Of a stretch of 64,000 nucleotides of DNA, positions 22,845 through 32,414 are shown in pieces. Numbering within the stretch: position 1 is the stretch's first letter; the number at the start of each line of letters is the position of its first letter. The stretch spans positions 173,084-237,083 of the forward strand of contig CALATA010000010.1 of assembly GCA_937888905.1 (NCBI GenBank), read 5' to 3'. Below the pieces are notes generated by a model that saw only the letters and a list, made by a program, of their open reading frames with translations, did not search any database and was not told where the DNA came from. The stretch comes from Terrimonas sp937888905. Its GTDB lineage: Bacteria; Bacteroidota; Bacteroidia; Chitinophagales; Chitinophagaceae. Both the position numbers and the translations under genes were made by a program.

Positions 22845-23510
22845 ATGACCGCCAAAGAAGTGCTCAAGACACTCGAATCACTTGCCAACCCAGCCACCCT
22901 GAAACACAACCTCAAAGCCGGCGCAGGTAATAACCAGTTCGGCGTTAAGATGGGCGATATCCGCAAAGTGGCGGCTGAGATCAAATCCGATCATGCACTT
23001 GCTCTCGCATTATGGGCCACCGGCAATATCGACGCCAGGCTCGTTGCTATTCTTATTCTTAAACCCAAAGATTTATCCCCTGCTGAACTGGAGAACATGG
23101 TGAAGTCAGAAACCTTTACGCAGGTGGCGGATTGGCTCTACTCTTACGTGATCAAAGATTTTCCAGATAAAGAAAAGTTGCGCGAAAAATGGATGAAGTC
23201 CAAAGACAAAATGTGTGCACGCCAGGGTTGGAGCCTCACGTCCGGCCGCATTGCCCGCAGTCCCGAAGGCATCGATATCCCCGCCTTACTCGATCGGCTG
23301 GAGAAAGAAATGCCCAAGGCGCCGCCCGAAGTACAGTGGACGATGAACAGCGCATTGGCCAATATCGGCATCCATCACGCTGAATACCGCAAAAGAGCAC
23401 TCGCTATCGGAGAAAAGCTTGGCATTTATAAAGACTACCCGGTTTCCAAAGGCTGCACCTCACCTTATGCACCGATCTGGATCAATGAAATGGTGAAACG
23501 TCAGAAATAG
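22845..23510 (+). CDS. AlkD-like DNA alkylation repair protein
   Basis: This 221-residue all-helical HEAT-repeat protein has the DNA_alkylation layout: N-terminal LESLANPATLKHNLKAGAGNNQFGVKMGDIRKVA, FTQVADWLYSYVIKDFPDKEKL, and a C-terminal basic helix. AlkD glycosylases remove bulky N3/N7-alkylated purines without flipping the base. Asp in VADWLY is in the right place for the family's catalytic acid. Related paralogues with only DNA-binding roles exist. A TATCTTTG -7 match lies at 22821-22828, right after the repeat tract. Stand-alone. Confidence 0.87.
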   Translation: MTAKEVLKTLESLANPATLKHNLKAGAGNNQFGVKMGDIRKVAAEIKSDHALALALWATGNIDARLVAILILKPKDLSPAELENMVKSETFTQVADWLYSYVIKDFPDKEKLREKWMKSKDKMCARQGWSLTSGRIARSPEGIDIPALLDRLEKEMPKAPPEVQWTMNSALANIGIHHAEYRKRALAIGEKLGIYKDYPVSKGCTSPYAPIWINEMVKRQK

Positions 23511-23609
23511 TTTTCCTATCCTGTCAGCGAACTCAGCTTGCCATGCCCGGCCGCTGCTTTGACTAATTGTTTATCTTGCCGCGTCCGCCTGATACCAATT
23601 TTTATACAA

Positions 23610-24290
23610 ATGAAGAAGAAACTCAAATACACGTTCATCATTGTCATTTCGCTGCTCGCACTCTGGGCTATCGGACAGATGACCAACGCTTTCCGTCGCC
23701 TCTCTTCCGGTGGCATCGCCAATTACCCTACGTTTCAGAACCGTGAAGGCTTTTTTGTTTCCAACCTCAAAAAACCGTCCCGCTTCGATTTTATCTGTTA
23801 TAATGCCAACAGTGCGCAATTCGGTCGCCATGCCAAACTGTTCCGCTTATGCGGACTCGAAGGAGACAAGATCGAGATCCGTGATGGCCGGTTGTTCGTC
23901 AACGACGTGGATGCGGACAAGGATCTTTCACTCGCGCACAATTATATACTCGCTGCAAACGAGTGGGAGCGAGTGAAAACGATCGATACCCTGGCCAACC
24001 CTTTTGTGACCAATACAACCTCCGATTCCGTCACTACTTATTTATCGGATAAACTCGTTGCCACGCATGGCATTAAATGCAGGAGATTGACCATTCCGAA
24101 GGACGAGATCAACAAAGGCATACAGGAACAATTTAAACAGTCCTGGAACCAGGATCATTTCGGCCCCATCATCGTGCCGGAAGGAAAGTATTTTGTACTT
24201 GGCGATAACCGCTCTTATGCCGAAGATTCACGCTATACCGGTTTTGTAGATAAAAGCGACTACGTAGCCACCGTATTAGGACGGCGATAA
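23610..24290 (+). CDS. S26 signal peptidase family protein lacking the catalytic Ser/Lys
   Basis: This 226-residue protein has an N-terminal transmembrane anchor (about 7-24) and S26 landmarks in order: PTFQNREGFFVSNLKKPSRFDFI, LCGLEGDKIEIRDGRLFVN, and the C-terminal box GDNRSYAEDSRYTGFV. Signal peptidase I cleaves exported preproteins with a Ser/Lys dyad. Here the Ser of the SxEPT motif is Ala37 (ANYPT) and the Lys before RxxGLxGD is Phe78 (FRLCGLEGD). It is therefore unlikely to be an active peptidase by the usual mechanism and may be a regulator or a scaffold. The start MKKKLKY is preferred; the longer frame adds 24 residues without a pattern. Confidence 0.78.
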   Translation: MKKKLKYTFIIVISLLALWAIGQMTNAFRRLSSGGIANYPTFQNREGFFVSNLKKPSRFDFICYNANSAQFGRHAKLFRLCGLEGDKIEIRDGRLFVNDVDADKDLSLAHNYILAANEWERVKTIDTLANPFVTNTTSDSVTTYLSDKLVATHGIKCRRLTIPKDEINKGIQEQFKQSWNQDHFGPIIVPEGKYFVLGDNRSYAEDSRYTGFVDKSDYVATVLGRR

Positions 24291-24307
24291 TTTTTTTTTT
24301 CATTATA

Positions 24308-24344
24308 AATAAGAGAGCCGGCCATTATAGCCGGCTCTCTTATT
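24308..24344. terminator. Bidirectional terminator
   Basis: A 15-bp stem from AATAAGAGAGCCGGC to its complement with a 7-nt loop lies between two convergent genes. It should stop both. Confidence 0.88.
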
Positions 24345-24360
24345 GTCCAGTTCTGAGCAA

Positions 24361-26139
24361 TTATTTTTTCAGGAATGATTTGCCTGTTTCATTGTTCAGA
24401 CGCAGGTAATACATACCCGGAGCCATAGCGGGAAGCTGGATTTGCTGCACCGCCTGGGTAATCTTGCCCTGCAGTACGATCTGTCCACCTGGCGTTACGA
24501 TGCTGTAAACAGGTTGCTGTCTGCTTACACTAACCGGCACTTCGATCCAGATATGATCGGCGGCGGGAACGGGATATAATTTTACATCGGAAAAATCGCT
24601 GTTGTTGATCGTAACAATGCTGCTGTACGTATAGCTGTTATCTTTATCGACCATTTTCAAACGATAATACAACCGGCTTTCCTGCGACATGTCAGCCGTA
24701 AACGGATGGGTGAAGGTATAAGCCTTTGCACCATTGCCTGCTGCAGACTGAACCGTACCCGCTTTGGCAAATGTGCTGCCGTCTGCCGACCATTCCACTT
24801 CAAAATGACTGAAGGCTGTTTCCCCGGAAGTATTCCAGTTCAATACAGCCGATTCATTTTGTTTTTTGCCCTGGAAGCTTTCCAGCTTTACAGGTAAGGT
24901 ACCAGTAACATCATACAAGCGCATGGTCAGCGACCAGGCATTGCCTGCATTGTTATAGTTCATGGTAATGAAACCATATCCGCCGCTGCCGCCTTCGATG
25001 CTCGATACGGTAAAAATTCCGGGACGGATATTGGGAAGATAATCCCATTCGTTGTCGTCGTACTGAACGTTGTAATAGCCGGTTGCAAATGATTGTTTGG
25101 CGAGGTTAACCGTGCCCGTAAAACTGCGTTGTTCAGCATACAGGTTAGCGGTGCCGTTGAAGTCGTCGGTGCCGTCATATCGCGTACCGATACTTTCATC
25201 AGCGGTGGCGCGGGCATAGTTGCCACCGGTCTTTCTATTGACGGCCAGTGCGCCGATATTGTAACTGTTGGTGCCGCGGGCGATGGACGTGGAAAGAATA
25301 GCGCCGTCATAGCCGATTCTTACTCCGCCAATATTGCTTCGCATCAGCGATACCATGTAGTCGCCGTTTGACGTTGCAAACAATTCAAATCCATCCTGAC
25401 CGTTCGTCGTCAGTAGTTGATAATGGTTGTTGCCGGTAGCGGGCCATGTACGCATCGTGCCGTCGTTGTTGAACATTACACCATGGATACCTGCATAGTA
25501 AGTAGTGTATACAAAAAGGAATGTACCGTTGTTACTTGCTTTGATCTGGCCGCTGTAGTATTGGTTTCCGGAAGGGCTGGGACGGCCCGTGCCGGTTGTT
25601 TTCACATTGACGATACTGCTTACGGCCACACCGGCTTTGGTAAATACGCGGATCTGGTTGGAGCCGTCGCTGGCATAAGTGCTGAACGCGATATCACCAT
25701 TGGATAACTCTGCTGCATCGAGATAGGGATAACCTCCTGCGTAAATGCTCATACCTGTTGACGTAACCGGCAATATTGTCTGCCCCGCCAGGTTCATGAT
25801 CGCAAAACGCGAATCGGCCAGCAGCAGCAACTGGTTATTGGAAAGACCAATAATTTTTGCCGTAGTGAAACCCGATAAGTTAGTACTGAAGGTGGTGAGT
25901 AAGGTGCCATCGGTTTTGTAAACACGATAGTTACCGTTGTTCATCCGGATACCAATCCTTCCATTCGGAAAAATATGGTTGCCCTGTTCGCCGCTGCCCT
26001 GCACCTGTACACTGTTGGTGCTGGCTTCGATAGTGAAAGTGTGGCTCGGCGTGAACTGCGCCGTAGTACGGTAAGAGACAAAAAGACTTAGTGAAATGAC
26101 AAAGCATTTCACCCATTTGGTGGGTAGAGATGGATGCAT
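24361..26139 (-). CDS. Secreted beta-rich protein with C-terminal T9SS (Por) sorting domain
   Basis: This 592-residue protein carries a signal peptide (FVISLSLFVSYRTTAQ) and a long repetitive beta-rich middle region of roughly 410 residues that looks like a WD/kelch-like propeller (repeated NG-x-hhhhh and GG-x-hhhhY patterns). A short beta-sandwich segment follows (LPVKLESFQGKKQNESAVLNWNTSGE..., typical just before Por domains), and then the type A sorting domain (VKLYPVPAADHIWIEV...GMYYLRLNN-Lys-Lys). It would be exported through the inner membrane by Sec and over the outer membrane by the type IX system. An upstream Met 13 codons earlier exists. No enzyme motif was found; a binding or adhesive role is possible. 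Confidence 0.82.
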   Translation of the reverse strand: MHPSLPTKWVKCFVISLSLFVSYRTTAQFTPSHTFTIEASTNSVQVQGSGEQGNHIFPNGRIGIRMNNGNYRVYKTDGTLLTTFSTNLSGFTTAKIIGLSNNQLLLLADSRFAIMNLAGQTILPVTSTGMSIYAGGYPYLDAAELSNGDIAFSTYASDGSNQIRVFTKAGVAVSSIVNVKTTGTGRPSPSGNQYYSGQIKASNNGTFLFVYTTYYAGIHGVMFNNDGTMRTWPATGNNHYQLLTTNGQDGFELFATSNGDYMVSLMRSNIGGVRIGYDGAILSTSIARGTNSYNIGALAVNRKTGGNYARATADESIGTRYDGTDDFNGTANLYAEQRSFTGTVNLAKQSFATGYYNVQYDDNEWDYLPNIRPGIFTVSSIEGGSGGYGFITMNYNNAGNAWSLTMRLYDVTGTLPVKLESFQGKKQNESAVLNWNTSGETAFSHFEVEWSADGSTFAKAGTVQSAAGNGAKAYTFTHPFTADMSQESRLYYRLKMVDKDNSYTYSSIVTINNSDFSDVKLYPVPAADHIWIEVPVSVSRQQPVYSIVTPGGQIVLQGKITQAVQQIQLPAMAPGMYYLRLNNETGKSFLKK

Positions 26140-26306
26140 AGTGGATATTAAAATTTTTACGCGGCGAAGATAGAACAACTACTACTGCTACACGAGAGAA
26201 GCTGCATGATAAATATCAAGTAATGAAGAAGTGCGTAATGGTAAATTCTTAGTTGAGTTAAGATTTGGAGTGACGGATGATAAAATAGAATAATCTATTT
26301 ACGGTA

Positions 26307-27107
26307 TTACCGCAGCATAAATTGATAACCGAGGCTGACAGTAGCGGCACCCGTATTGTTTTTACCGTTCGCCTCGTTTTGCTGAATAGTGATCAATCCG
26401 TAATTACCGCCGCCTTCAATAAAAACAGCGCCCATTCTGAGTTGGTAACTGATACCGGCATGGCCGTTTATGCCCGCATTGACGGGCCGGAGATCCGATT
26501 TGATATTTTCGGTATTGTCAAATGATTGAGGCGTCGGCACCAGGGGAGTAGTCTGCTGTGCATCCAGATAAATAATACTGGAACCACTGCTGATATTTTT
26601 AGCCGATAATACGATGCTTACAAAAGGACCCGCTGCAACATATCCCGTAAAACTTCTGCCAAGTGGTAGACGGTATTTGGCTAAAGTAGAAAGCATCAGG
26701 TAGTTGATCCTGGCCACGCTTTTGTAGTCGGCATAGAGGTAAGGAGGAACTTCTCCGGGTGGAAACATAGCAGCCATACCGGGCGGTACGACAAATGCCT
26801 GGTTGCCGTCCTTCCGGCCGCCTTGCTGTGAATATTGAAGTTGCGGTTGAAAGGAAAAATGTTTGGATAGATGAAATTCAGCATGCATGGCAAAGTCGGC
26901 ACCAAGTCTTGAACCATAACCGCTATTGACAGGGTTGGCTGTGCTGCCTGTTGTGAGGTTAGGTATACTCAATCCCCCTTTGATACCGATATCAATTCTT
27001 TTCTGCGCCAGCATGTTTTGTGTTCCCAGTATGGTGACGACGATTAAAGCCAGGAAGTATTTCTTTTTCACGAGAACAGGTTTATTTTTTTCCGGTGATT
27101 GCGGCAT
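26307..27107 (-). CDS. Outer-membrane beta-barrel protein (PorT/OmpW-like)
   Basis: This 266-residue protein has a signal peptide after a 13-residue polar start (KKKYFLALIVVTILGTQNMLAQ, cleavage near residue 35), then DIGIKGGLSIPNL, the usual opening of Bacteroidota porin-family barrels, alternating amphipathic strands (FHLSKHFSFQPQLQYSQQGG) and a C-terminal aromatic-x-Leu-Arg end (LGYQFMLR) typical of BAM substrates. A GTG 12 codons in is a possible alternative start. It lies 36 nt after the PEP synthase stop on the same strand and may be transcribed with it. Ligand unknown. Confidence 0.85.
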   Translation of the reverse strand: MPQSPEKNKPVLVKKKYFLALIVVTILGTQNMLAQKRIDIGIKGGLSIPNLTTGSTANPVNSGYGSRLGADFAMHAEFHLSKHFSFQPQLQYSQQGGRKDGNQAFVVPPGMAAMFPPGEVPPYLYADYKSVARINYLMLSTLAKYRLPLGRSFTGYVAAGPFVSIVLSAKNISSGSSIIYLDAQQTTPLVPTPQSFDNTENIKSDLRPVNAGINGHAGISYQLRMGAVFIEGGGNYGLITIQQNEANGKNNTGAATVSLGYQFMLR

Positions 27108-27143
27108 CTGTTGTTCAGCACAAATTCAATATTCGGACACAAG

Positions 27144-29573
27144 CTATGGTTGGCCGTTAACGGCTGTGTCTGGTTCAGGCAGGTGTGCTTTGCGCATTTC
27201 AAGCTCTGCCTGGCAGATGTTGGCAATACCAGCCAGGAGTGCGTCGGGGTTAAAGGAGATGCCGGATATTCCCTGTTGCACAAGGAAGGAGGCAAACGCG
27301 GGAAAGTCGCTCGGTGCTTGTCCGCACAAGCCGATCTTGATACCTGCCTGCCGGGCCTTTGAAATAGCTGTGGCAATCATTTCCTTTACAGCGGGATTTT
27401 GTTCGTCGAAGATGGTGCTGATGATGGATGAGTCTCGGTCCACGCCTAATACGAGTTGGGTCAGGTCGTTTGAGCCGATCGAAAAGCCATCGAAGATCCG
27501 CGCAAACTGATCCGCCTGTAATACATTGGAGGGTATCTCCACCATCATATAAATATCAAGTGAATCATCCTTCTCGCGGTCAAGGCCATTTTTTTGCATT
27601 ACGGCGACTACTTTTTTCGCTTCCTCCACCGTTCTGCAAAAGGGGATCATCACTTTCACATTGGTAAAACCCATATCCTGCCGCACGCGCTTAAGGGCTT
27701 CACATTCCATTGCAAATCCTTCCTGGTAACGCTCATGATAGTAGCGGGATGCACCTCTGAACCCAAGCATCGGATTTTCTTCAACCGGTTCAAATGTACT
27801 GCCACCGATGAGGTTTGCGTATTCGTTGGTTTTAAAATCACTGGTGCGAACGATCACCTCTTTTGGATAGAAGGCAGCAGCTATGGTCGCAATGCCCTGT
27901 GCAAGCCGTTCAACAAAATATTGCTTTTTGTCAGGGTAGCCGGATGTGAGTGTTTCGATTCGTTGCCTCGTGACCGGGTCAGTGATCTGACCGGGCCTGA
28001 TCAGTGCCATCGGATGTATTTGTACCGAATGGGTGATGATGAATTCGAGTCTCATCAATCCAACACCGTCATTGGGATAGAAGGAAAGTTTAAAAGCCTG
28101 ATCCGGATCACCCACGATCAGCATTACCTGCGTGGAAGTAGGTTTGGTTATTTTCCGGAAGTCGATGTCTCGGGTAGTATAATTCAATTTTCCCTTGTAG
28201 ATAAAGCCTGTCTTGCCTTCGGCGCAGGATACGGTGATTACATCTCCGTCCTTTATGACTGCTGTGGCATTGCCGGTGCCTACCACTGCAGGTACGCCGA
28301 GTTCACGCGCTACGATGGATGCATGGCTTGTCCGGCCTCCTTTGTTGGTAACGATCGCTGCCGATTTTTTCAATACAGGATCCCAGTCGGGACTGGTGAT
28401 ATCGGTTACCACAATTTCTCCAGCTTGTATTTTTTCTGATTCTTCCGGGCTGGTAACGACCCTTGCAATACCGGTTGCAATTTTTTCACCAACTGCGTTT
28501 CCTGTTACAATGGGGGTTGTTTTTTCCTGCAACGCAAATATTTTTTGCAGATAAGGGCTTTGGCGGGAGTGGACGGTTTCGGGCCGGGCCTGCACGATGA
28601 AAATTTTTCCCGATACACCATCTTTGGCCCATTCAATATCCATTGGTTTTTGATAATGTTCTTCGATCAGCACACACCAACGTGAGATGTTCATCGCTTC
28701 TTCATCCGTCAGAATAAATTGCGTGCGTTTTTCCGCAGGTGTATCGATATTCACAATCGTTTCGGTGGCACCGGGAATGCTGTTATACAGCATGGTCTTC
28801 GCCTTATCACCGAGCTTTTTCTGAATAATGGCCAGTTTGTTTTGCCGGAGGGTTGGTTTAAACACGGTATATTCATCGGGTGTCACGGTTCCCTGCACCA
28901 TGTTTTCACCCAGTCCCCATACGCCGCTGAGCGTGACCACTTCGCTGAACCCGGACTCTGGTTCGAGGGTAAAAGCTACACCCGAACAGGCCAGATCGCT
29001 GCGCACCATTTGCTGTATGCCCGCAGAGAGTAATACTTTGTCATGAGCAAAACCATTGTCTTCACGGTATTTGATGGCCCTGGCTGTATACAGGGAAGCA
29101 TAACAGCGCCGGATGGCATTGAGTACATTTTCACCGCCGCTGATATTGAGGTAAGATTCATGTTGTCCTGCAAAGCTCGCTTGCGGAAGATCTTCTGCCG
29201 TGGCACTGCTGCGTACCGCTACTGCGGAGGTGCCTGATGTCTGCAATACTTTATATGCATTCAGCACAGCTTCCTGTAATTGTTGCGGCAGGCTGGCTGT
29301 AAGTAGCAACTGCCTGGCCTGCCGGGCCGTTTCTTCGAGATTACTATAAGTGATCTTATCAATTTGCGCCATTAGTTTCCGCAGTGGTTCTTTGAGCAGG
29401 TTGGCGGTCAGGAATTCGTCAAAGGCGATTGCCGTGGTAGCAAAACCATCAGGAACCGGGATGCCGCGGGGTGAAAGCTTGGCATACATTTCTCCCAGGG
29501 ACGCATTTTTGCCGCCTACTATGCCCACATCATTGATAGTTATACGGGAGAACGGGATCACATAGTTGTTCAT
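27144..29573 (-). CDS. ppsA: Phosphoenolpyruvate synthase
   Basis: This 809-residue enzyme converts pyruvate and ATP to phosphoenolpyruvate, AMP and phosphate, the entry to gluconeogenesis. Domains in order: N-terminal ATP-grasp (about 1-340; VGGKNASLGEM, AVRSSATAEDLPQASFAGQHESYL), swivelling phosphohistidine domain with His417 in GGRTSHASIVAREL, and the C-terminal PEP-binding barrel (SIGSNDLTQLVLGVDRD, GLCGQAPSDFP with the active-site Cys). The length is right for the family (about 790-810). It follows a Usp gene by 9 nt and shares its transcription unit, an arrangement that suggests use during energy or oxygen stress. Confidence 0.96.
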   Translation of the reverse strand: MNNYVIPFSRITINDVGIVGGKNASLGEMYAKLSPRGIPVPDGFATTAIAFDEFLTANLLKEPLRKLMAQIDKITYSNLEETARQARQLLLTASLPQQLQEAVLNAYKVLQTSGTSAVAVRSSATAEDLPQASFAGQHESYLNISGGENVLNAIRRCYASLYTARAIKYREDNGFAHDKVLLSAGIQQMVRSDLACSGVAFTLEPESGFSEVVTLSGVWGLGENMVQGTVTPDEYTVFKPTLRQNKLAIIQKKLGDKAKTMLYNSIPGATETIVNIDTPAEKRTQFILTDEEAMNISRWCVLIEEHYQKPMDIEWAKDGVSGKIFIVQARPETVHSRQSPYLQKIFALQEKTTPIVTGNAVGEKIATGIARVVTSPEESEKIQAGEIVVTDITSPDWDPVLKKSAAIVTNKGGRTSHASIVARELGVPAVVGTGNATAVIKDGDVITVSCAEGKTGFIYKGKLNYTTRDIDFRKITKPTSTQVMLIVGDPDQAFKLSFYPNDGVGLMRLEFIITHSVQIHPMALIRPGQITDPVTRQRIETLTSGYPDKKQYFVERLAQGIATIAAAFYPKEVIVRTSDFKTNEYANLIGGSTFEPVEENPMLGFRGASRYYHERYQEGFAMECEALKRVRQDMGFTNVKVMIPFCRTVEEAKKVVAVMQKNGLDREKDDSLDIYMMVEIPSNVLQADQFARIFDGFSIGSNDLTQLVLGVDRDSSIISTIFDEQNPAVKEMIATAISKARQAGIKIGLCGQAPSDFPAFASFLVQQGISGISFNPDALLAGIANICQAELEMRKAHLPEPDTAVNGQP

Positions 29574-29582
29574 GATACTTAT

Positions 29583-30413
29583 TTAGTGCTCATGCATGGC
29601 AAGGATCGGTACGTGTGTATGCAACACGAGCTGTTTTGAATGAGCGGTGGTAAAAAGCCGGTTAATGAGGCTGTGCTTTTTCGGAATAACGATTAGCAGA
29701 TCCAGCTTGTTCTTTTCGGAAAAATCGATGATCGAACTTTCTGTGTGCTGTGTGTGAATAAAGTGATAGAGCGGCGAAAGGTCGGCGAAGAGTTCATTTA
29801 CATATTCCGTCTCGGAAATAGTTTCGTTATCAAAAGAACCGGGGCTTTCCGGGCTGGCATGAATGATATGCAGGTCTGCGTTGAATAGCTTTACGAGTTC
29901 TTTAATGTCCTTTACTGGAAGTGTTTCGCGCACGTCTTTCAGATCGCAGGCGAGACCGATGTTTTTCAGGGGTACATAACGGGCATCTTCGGGTATAATG
30001 ATCAGCGGCCAGTGAAGTTGCCTGAGGGCTGTAAGCGTAGTGGCACCGAATAAGGTTCTTTCTACGGCTGTTGCATCGCCGGTGCCCATCACTACCGCAA
30101 ACGGATCTATGGTACTGCAATATTTTTCCAACTGCGACTCCACTGTTCCCTGCGCGAGATATGTATGGACTTCACAGCCGTGCTGTGTTCTGTTAACAAC
30201 GGCTGCTTTCAGTCTGGCCAGTTCTTTTTCGGCGTCTTCCGTCATTACGGAAAAGAATTTCTCTGATACCGGCAGGTCTGAATATACCAGTGGTAGTGGG
30301 GTGACGAATAAAATAAACAGATTGGTATGCAATGCTACGGCCAGATCTGCCGCATAGTTTACCGCGTTCATTGAATCTTTGGTGAAATTGGTCGCAACAA
30401 GAATTGGTTTCAT
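29583..30413 (-). CDS. Universal stress protein (two UspA domains)
   Basis: This 276-residue tandem UspA protein opens with KPILVATNFTKDSMNAVNYAADLA and has the ATP-binding G-x2-G-x9-G-S/T-like signature in MGTGDATAVERTLFGATT (slightly altered) at the end of the first half. The second half (IGLACDLKDVRE...) keeps the fold but loses most of the nucleotide motif. Universal stress proteins bind ATP or other nucleotides and support survival in starvation or low oxygen. It lies in a row with flavodoxin, alcohol dehydrogenase and PEP synthase. Confidence 0.92.
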   Translation of the reverse strand: MKPILVATNFTKDSMNAVNYAADLAVALHTNLFILFVTPLPLVYSDLPVSEKFFSVMTEDAEKELARLKAAVVNRTQHGCEVHTYLAQGTVESQLEKYCSTIDPFAVVMGTGDATAVERTLFGATTLTALRQLHWPLIIIPEDARYVPLKNIGLACDLKDVRETLPVKDIKELVKLFNADLHIIHASPESPGSFDNETISETEYVNELFADLSPLYHFIHTQHTESSIIDFSEKNKLDLLIVIPKKHSLINRLFTTAHSKQLVLHTHVPILAMHEH

Positions 30414-30463
30414 AAGTTTTTTTTATTGTCCCGATACATATTTCTTATCGATGGTATATCTGT

Positions 30464-31012
30464 TCAACTGGTAACAGCCGCCTGAACACTGTCGGTTTGT
30501 TGTTCCTTTAATAACTTTTTTATTTCACTGCTGACGGCGGCCAGGTGTTCCTTTTTAACATCGTCGTATCCTTGCAGCATTTTTTTATTTTCCTTGCTGG
30601 TTCCGGTAAACATGGATGCCATGCGCAGCAGCAGACGGTCTTTCCAGGAGAGTTTATTGTAAATGAGTCTGCCGGGAAGATAGAATATGCGGCACCGGTC
30701 GGTGATCTGTTCGGGAAGCGACGAGCTGACGTATTTCAACAGTTTCTCTTTTTCATTGAGTGGTGTGCCGCTTACGACAAATAAAATGAGTTGCTTTCCA
30801 TACAACTGGTTAATGTATTTGTTTACCCATCGGGAGATTTGTAACTTACCGATGTAAACACTGCTGCCGATCACCAGCAGGCCTGCCTGTTCCAGTTCAT
30901 TCCCGTCACAGGATTCTGCGCGGTATACAGGCAGGGTGCACTCTTCGGCTAACCATTGTGCATATTGTGCGGTGGCGCCATATTTTCCCTGGTAAACGAT
31001 TAAATTTTTCAT
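30464..31012 (-). CDS. Flavodoxin-domain protein
   Basis: This 182-residue protein starts NLIVYQGKYGATAQYAQWLAEE, the FMN-phosphate loop of the flavodoxin_5 type (with Gly-x-Thr/Ala pattern), and continues with LVIGSSVYIGKLQ, the second flavin loop. Relatives include HemG-type protoporphyrinogen oxidase of gamma-proteobacteria, but the C-terminal half (SMFTGTSKENKKML...) lacks features that would make that assignment secure. It is a cytosolic electron carrier or small reductase. It sits 9 nt after the small membrane protein gene. Confidence 0.86.
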   Translation of the reverse strand: MKNLIVYQGKYGATAQYAQWLAEECTLPVYRAESCDGNELEQAGLLVIGSSVYIGKLQISRWVNKYINQLYGKQLILFVVSGTPLNEKEKLLKYVSSSLPEQITDRCRIFYLPGRLIYNKLSWKDRLLLRMASMFTGTSKENKKMLQGYDDVKKEHLAAVSSEIKKLLKEQQTDSVQAAVTS

Positions 31013-31021
31013 ATAAATGCA

Positions 31022-31258
31022 TTAGTCTTTATCACGCCTGATCCGTTGTTTGAAAATAATACGGAAGCGTATCAACTCTGCTATCAGCACGAGCATCCAG
31101 ATGGCGAGTATGATAAGCAACCAGTCGGGTACGTATGGCTTCATGGATATTTTCCAGCCCAGCCATACGCCCAGTACTGCGAGTACAAAGCCTGACACGT
31201 GAAACTGGAATCGCTTATAGAGTGAGGCAATTTTCTGATAAGAATAGTTACGACGCAT
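31022..31258 (-). CDS. Small membrane protein, two transmembrane segments
   Basis: This 78-residue basic protein has two predicted transmembrane helices (about 20-37 and 44-62) and Arg/Lys-rich ends, with no recognised family. It is embedded between the alcohol dehydrogenase and flavodoxin genes on the same strand with short gaps, which supports its being a real gene of that unit. Confidence 0.7.
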   Translation of the reverse strand: MRRNYSYQKIASLYKRFQFHVSGFVLAVLGVWLGWKISMKPYVPDWLLIILAIWMLVLIAELIRFRIIFKQRIRRDKD

Positions 31259-31306
31259 ACAGGATAGTTTAACAGGTGACAGACTTATTGGCGGCGAACA
31301 GTTCCC

Positions 31307-32347
31307 TTATTCGTTTGTCATAATTACTTTGAGGGATTTGGTTTCGGCAGCATTTGCGAACGTATCATAAGCTTTCATGATCTCTGATAATTTAAACCGG
31401 TGAGTAATCAATTGCGCCGGTTTAAGTTTGGCTGATCCGACTGTTTTCAACAACATCGGTGTGGTAACGGTGTCGACCAGGCGGGTGGTAATGGTGATAT
31501 TTTTAGACCAGAGTGTTTCGAGGTGGAGTTCGGCACTTTTGCCGTGAACGCCCACGTTGGCTATCCGTCCACCGGGTGCAATGATATCCTGGCAAATGCC
31601 GAAAGTGGCGGGAATGCCCACAGCTTCGATGGCTACGTCAACGCCGGTACCACCCGTAATGCGGCCAATATTGTCTGCTACATTGTCTTTGCTGTTATTG
31701 ATGCAATGTGTAGCTCCGAATTTTTTGGCTACCTCAAGCCGGTTGGCATCCGGATCGATCATGATGATAGCCGCCGGGGAATAGAACTGTGCAGTAAGCA
31801 GTGATGCCAGTCCTATAGGACCTGCACCAACAATAGCAATGGTATCGCCGGGATTTACCTGGCCGTTCAATACACCGCATTCAAAGCCGGTGGGGAAAAT
31901 ATCGCTGAGCATAACGAGCGCCTCCTCATCTGCGCCTTCGGGTATCGGATATAAGCTCGTATCTGCATGCGGGATGCGAACGAATTCGGCCTGTGTGCCG
32001 TCGATCGTATTACCAAGTATCCATCCTCCGTCGGTACAATGTGAGTACATTCCCTTACGGCAGTAAGCACACTTGCCGCAGGAAGTAATGCAGGAAATGA
32101 GTACATGATCGCCTTTTTTGAAATTCGAAACGGAAGCGCCTGTTTCTTCGACAATGCCTACTCCTTCATGGCCGAGCGTTCTTCCCTCGGTAACCGTAGG
32201 TACATCACCTTTCAATATATGAAGATCGGTGCCACAAATCGTTGTACTGGTTATTTTGATGATTGCATCTGTCGGGTGTAATATTTCCGGTTTGTTTTTT
32301 TCATCCCATGATTTTTTTCCCGGTCCATGATAGATAAGTGCTTTCAT
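31307..32347 (-). CDS. Zinc-dependent alcohol dehydrogenase family protein
   Basis: This 346-residue MDR enzyme has the catalytic-zinc ligands Cys in TICGTDLH and the GHEGVG His-Glu pair, a structural-zinc Cys cluster CGKCAYCRKGMYSHC, and the cofactor loop GAGPIGLA followed by an acidic residue at the end of strand 2 (IMIDPDANR), which points to NAD rather than NADP. Family members oxidise secondary or primary alcohols, or act as formaldehyde- or threonine-type dehydrogenases; fermentation of acetaldehyde is plausible in this low-oxygen context but not shown. It heads the unit with the small membrane protein, flavodoxin, Usp and ppsA. An FNR-like palindrome lies 73 nt before its start. Confidence 0.92.
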   Translation of the reverse strand: MKALIYHGPGKKSWDEKNKPEILHPTDAIIKITSTTICGTDLHILKGDVPTVTEGRTLGHEGVGIVEETGASVSNFKKGDHVLISCITSCGKCAYCRKGMYSHCTDGGWILGNTIDGTQAEFVRIPHADTSLYPIPEGADEEALVMLSDIFPTGFECGVLNGQVNPGDTIAIVGAGPIGLASLLTAQFYSPAAIIMIDPDANRLEVAKKFGATHCINNSKDNVADNIGRITGGTGVDVAIEAVGIPATFGICQDIIAPGGRIANVGVHGKSAELHLETLWSKNITITTRLVDTVTTPMLLKTVGSAKLKPAQLITHRFKLSEIMKAYDTFANAAETKSLKVIMTNE

Positions 32348-32414
32348 TGATTTAATTTTTCCGAATGTAATGTGATATTACTGCCTGTTTGCTGACCCCT
32401 GTTTTAATGAAACA

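Noticed and set aside
27594..28439. 281-codon plus-strand frame
   Set aside because: It lies wholly antisense to ppsA, has no family-like pattern and reflects codon bias of the opposite strand.
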